A stretch of DNA of 64,000 nucleotides from Ecdyonurus torrentis (lineage: Eukaryota > Arthropoda > Insecta > Ephemeroptera > Heptageniidae): positions 25,203,799 through 25,267,798 of the forward strand of contig OX439137.1 of assembly GCA_949318235.1 (NCBI GenBank), written 5' to 3'. The notes beneath the pieces are model-generated. The model searched no databases. It had not been told where the DNA came from and saw nothing but the letters and a program-made list of their open reading frames with translations. Positions 60,960-64,000 of this stretch are shown one piece after another; positions within the stretch are counted from its first letter, which is position 1, and the number at the start of each line of letters is the position of its first letter. Made by a program: the position numbers and the translations under genes.

Positions 60960-61840
60960 GTATGTTTCGTTCGTATTATTTTTTTGTGACAGTGCAAAAG
61001 ACCAAAAATATTTTAAGGTAGATTTTATTTTATATTCTAAAAGGAGGCATTATCTTGAATCAATTTATGTGCATGTGATTTTCTTATTTTTGAGTTCATG
61101 AAGTATTTTATTTTTAGCTTAAAAATCACGAAATGGTGTCACGGTTTGTAACATTTACGTGCACGCTTATGAAGTTAAAGATGACAAAATCACACATCAG
61201 TTGATTCAGGATGATTCTCTCTTGCAGAATATACAACAAAAGAATCAGAGTCTGCCACATTATAAAGCCAAGCATTATTATGTATTTACGATATTCTTAA
61301 ACACAAAAAAAATATTGAAAAAGTTATTAATAGTATTTGTAAAAATAATAATAAAAAAATAAATCATTGTATAGCAAAGTTTAAATTTAATTTGAATCCC
61401 ACACTTGGATTAATTTGTATTAAATTCAAAAATTTTAATAAAAAAACTGCATATTTGATAGTAGAAAATCAAAGTAGAAAATTTTATAAATATTCATAAT
61501 TATATGGAATGCAGAAATTTTTGATTCTTATTTATCAATTTATTTATCAATTTCGGAAAAACAAAAATATTTTGCTAAGAAAAGAGTTATTTGAAGGGAA
61601 AAAATAAATAATGAATTTTGAATTTAATTAATATGTTATTTTTAAATATTGTTTTAGCTTTTGCAATTATTGTTGTAAATATAAAATATATCAAAACATT
61701 TCGTCATAATATTATGTTTACCAATAGTTTGTAAAACTTCAAATATAGTTTTAATTAATTTTCTATTTATCTTTTCTATTGATTTATACCATGAAAAAAC
61801 ATAAATATTTATTTAGTGTGTAATTTTAAAGACGTGCAGT
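60960..61840. other. AT-rich intergenic DNA, no gene seen
   Basis: A 67-codon frame at 61159-61362 has no recognised features. A (GA)n tract lies at 61844-61892. Confidence 0.4.
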
Positions 61841-61980
61841 AGAGAGAGAGCGTGTGAGAGTGAGATTGAGAGAGAGAGAGAGAGAGAGAGAGGAAGCTGA
61901 ACTCTAATGTATTATGGGAAAACATGGTTTTCTATAAACAACAAGATACAAGTCAAAACGCACACTTAACCCTTAACCCA

Positions 61981-62336
61981 TTAAAGGCATATACCACGTA
62001 AAACAACAACTTTAATGCCTTTTAATAATTAAACATAAAATGCTATCTTCAAAACTGTTGACAATTTTTACCAGAATGTAAATGTGTCCTCATAAGAGAG
62101 CGTAAAAATACTGTAAAGTATGCTATTTGCGTGAATATTCCTGTTTCTGACGTCAGAAACAGGCAAAAATTAGTATGAAAATGTTGTGCGGGTTGCATAA
62201 ATTGAAATTTTCTGATCACTGCTACGACACTGGGTTTTGAGGCAAAGTAATGTTATTTATGTACATCCCATCAAGTGTTTCGTGATGTAAATGCTAATAT
62301 TTTCTTATATTACTTTACTTTGGTATATTACTTTAA
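61981..62336 (+). mobile_element. M2-family MITE, full copy
   Basis: TTAAAGGCATATACCACGTA to TATATTACTTTAA. TGACGTCA is at 62148-62155 in CTGTTTCTGACGTCAGAAAC, an extended perfect palindrome core. Confidence 0.85.
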
Positions 62337-62839
62337 GAGGTGATAGTGAACCATATTGACTGGGTTAAGTGAACTAATATTCAATGTCGTAAAATTATAC
62401 AGAGTAAATTGAAAGCTATTCTATTATTAAAAGATTTATCACAACAGATGTAAATTTTCCTGGCATTGAATTGGACTTTAAAAAAATAAATAAAATAATG
62501 CGCTATATTTGTGAGTATTTTTTAATAAAGTTTAAATATACGTTTGGTTTAAACATAAATATTGTTATTAAGTACCTTTTTATGCATTAGAAATGGTTTT
62601 AACGGATTATAGAAACCAAGGACTAAAACTTTGGTTTTGTTTACAGAAACAAAATATAAAATCAAAGTTATTTTTCAAAATTATTTGAAACTTAAAAAAA
62701 AAAAAAAAAAAAACAGTACGGCAGTACGGTATATTAAGAAATATGACCTTCTAATAAAATGTATTATATTTTGTACTCCTAAAATAACTTTTTATTTACT
62801 TATTGACTTTTATTCACGGACAAAAATAAGCAGGTAATA

Positions 62840-63000
62840 ATTATTTTAGCCCATATTTTCAACACAATTTGTTCAATATAATCTATGCCGCACTGCACAA
62901 TTTCTATGGTAAAAGCCATAAAATTATATTGTACACCATAACTATTTGTATTGTTCTAATTTAGCATCATTTGTGCTATAAAAGGACACAAATATCTAAA
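62840..63000 (+). mobile_element. M8-family repeat, diverged copy
   Basis: CACAATTTGTTCAATATAA, ATTGTTCTAATTTAGCATCA and GCTATAA blocks align with 60777-60950. Confidence 0.6.
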
Positions 63001-63009
63001 TCACGAAAT

Positions 63010-63800
63010 ATATTAATTCCATGTTCATTTTATAAAATTCTATCAATAAAAAATGTAATAAAAAAATTAAATTGAATCGTAATATTATTTTGGCATGTAT
63101 TCTAAATTTTGACACCCGTAGTGTGACTACGCTATAGTGAAAAGACTAATGGTGAAAACAATTTTAAATATGTGAATGTCAGGTGTGGTCAGACAGGTGT
63201 CACCACTTCTTGCTGCTTAAATTAATTTGCTGGAAAATAATTTGCAAATCTAATTTTTATCATACCTGCGTCTTTTGACGTCATAACTATAAAAAAATAT
63301 AATTACAATAAAATCAGAGTTAAATAGTATACACGTTTTAAAACTTTAAAATAGTGAAAGAAAAAAAATAAAGTAATTTTCATGAATATACAAGGAATAA
63401 AGATAACGTTGCAATGTCTTATTATATAATAACTCTAAAACTCTGGAAATTTTATAATTTTTTTATCATTCATTTTAAGATTTATGAAAACTGAAATTTT
63501 TGTTTAAAATATATATTTGAAAAGTTATTAATTTCAAAGGAATATTATCACATTTTAAGGATTATTTCAATGAAAATAGCAAATTTGAGGGAGAAAATAG
63601 ACTGGAAATAAAAGGATAATATAATAAAATGTAGAAAAGAAATTGCTAAATTGATCCAATTTCAATATTTTATTAACATAGTTTCATAATAGTTTTTAAA
63701 GTTGACGAGATGAGTGCATGTAAATTATTATAACGTAAAGTGTAATGTCACTGCCCGATTTAATAATAAAAGTAAAAGTAATAAAAATAGTTGTTTAATA
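63010..63800. other. AT-rich intergenic DNA, no gene seen
   Basis: A slightly GC-richer stretch at 63108-63220 contains CAGGTGTGGTCAGACAGGTG. A lone TGACGTCA lies at 63276-63283. Nothing else. Confidence 0.4.
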
Positions 63801-63804
63801 AATA

Positions 63805-64000
63805 TTAAAGGAATAGACCAGAAGAAAACAGAAGCATTTATATTATAAAACACTTGATGGACTTACATAAATAACTTTAGTTTGTCTCAAAACCCAACTG
63901 TAGCTCCGTAGCATTGATCAGAAAATTTTGATTTATGCAATCCGCAAAATATTTTTTGCTAATTTTTTTACATGTTTCTGACGTCAGAAACATGAATAGT
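63805..64000 (-). mobile_element. M2-family MITE cut by the window end
   Basis: TTAAAGGAATAGACCAGAAG through TGACGTCA (63979-63986) to GAAACATGAATAGT. It matches the first half of the 29991 and 30746 copies, and the rest lies outside the window. Confidence 0.85.

Overview
The window is animal nuclear DNA, very AT-rich (about three quarters A+T by eye). It has introns, polyadenylation signals, dense microsatellites and many short interspersed elements, and no bacterial or viral gene organisation. The only protein-coding genes I can support are two tandem minus-strand members of the arthropod gustatory receptor (GR) superfamily, so the host is an arthropod. I cannot separate insect from crustacean, myriapod or chelicerate.

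Genes. Gene 1 (exons 13886-12936, 12395-12327, 11294-11205, 10200-10081; 409 codons) and gene 2 (exons 19328-18381, 18163-18095, 18020-17931, 16147-16031; 407 codons) share one architecture: a long first exon carrying most membrane segments, then three short C-terminal exons separated by phase-0 introns. Exons 2 (69 bp) and 3 (90 bp) have the same length in both genes, and the last exon carries the TY/TF-x5-QF signature that defines the family. They are recent tandem paralogs. The remaining 45 kb (19.4-64 kb) holds no intact gene that I can see.

Repeats. Most of the rest is transposon-derived. I define the following families from internal copies: palindromic or inverted-repeat MITEs M1 (about 315 bp), M2 (about 340 bp), M3 (about 250-310 bp), M4 (about 380-400 bp), M5 (about 340 bp), M6 (186 bp), M8, M9, M10 and M15. 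M1, M2 and M5, and one M4 copy, are bounded by TTAA, the target signature of piggyBac-type transposases. Four otherwise unrelated families (M1-M4) carry the palindrome TGACGTCA (the CRE/ATF site). I count 22 copies in the window, 19 of them inside these MITEs, against well under one expected from base composition. There are also tRNA-derived SINE families, 5'-truncated non-LTR retrotransposons that still encode recognisable reverse-transcriptase C-termini, a Tc1/mariner-like 103-bp MITE, and several single-copy foldback elements.

Layout. 0-10 kb: AT-rich intergenic DNA with MITEs and a (TA)n block. 10-19.3 kb: the two GR genes, whose larger introns are largely transposon DNA. 19.3-64 kb: gene-free, with microsatellites ((CT)n/(GA)n, (TA)n, (AAAT)n, a 370-bp (GAAC)n), MITEs, SINEs and LINE 3' ends. 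Both GR genes end in canonical AATAAA signals; no promoter could be defined with confidence.
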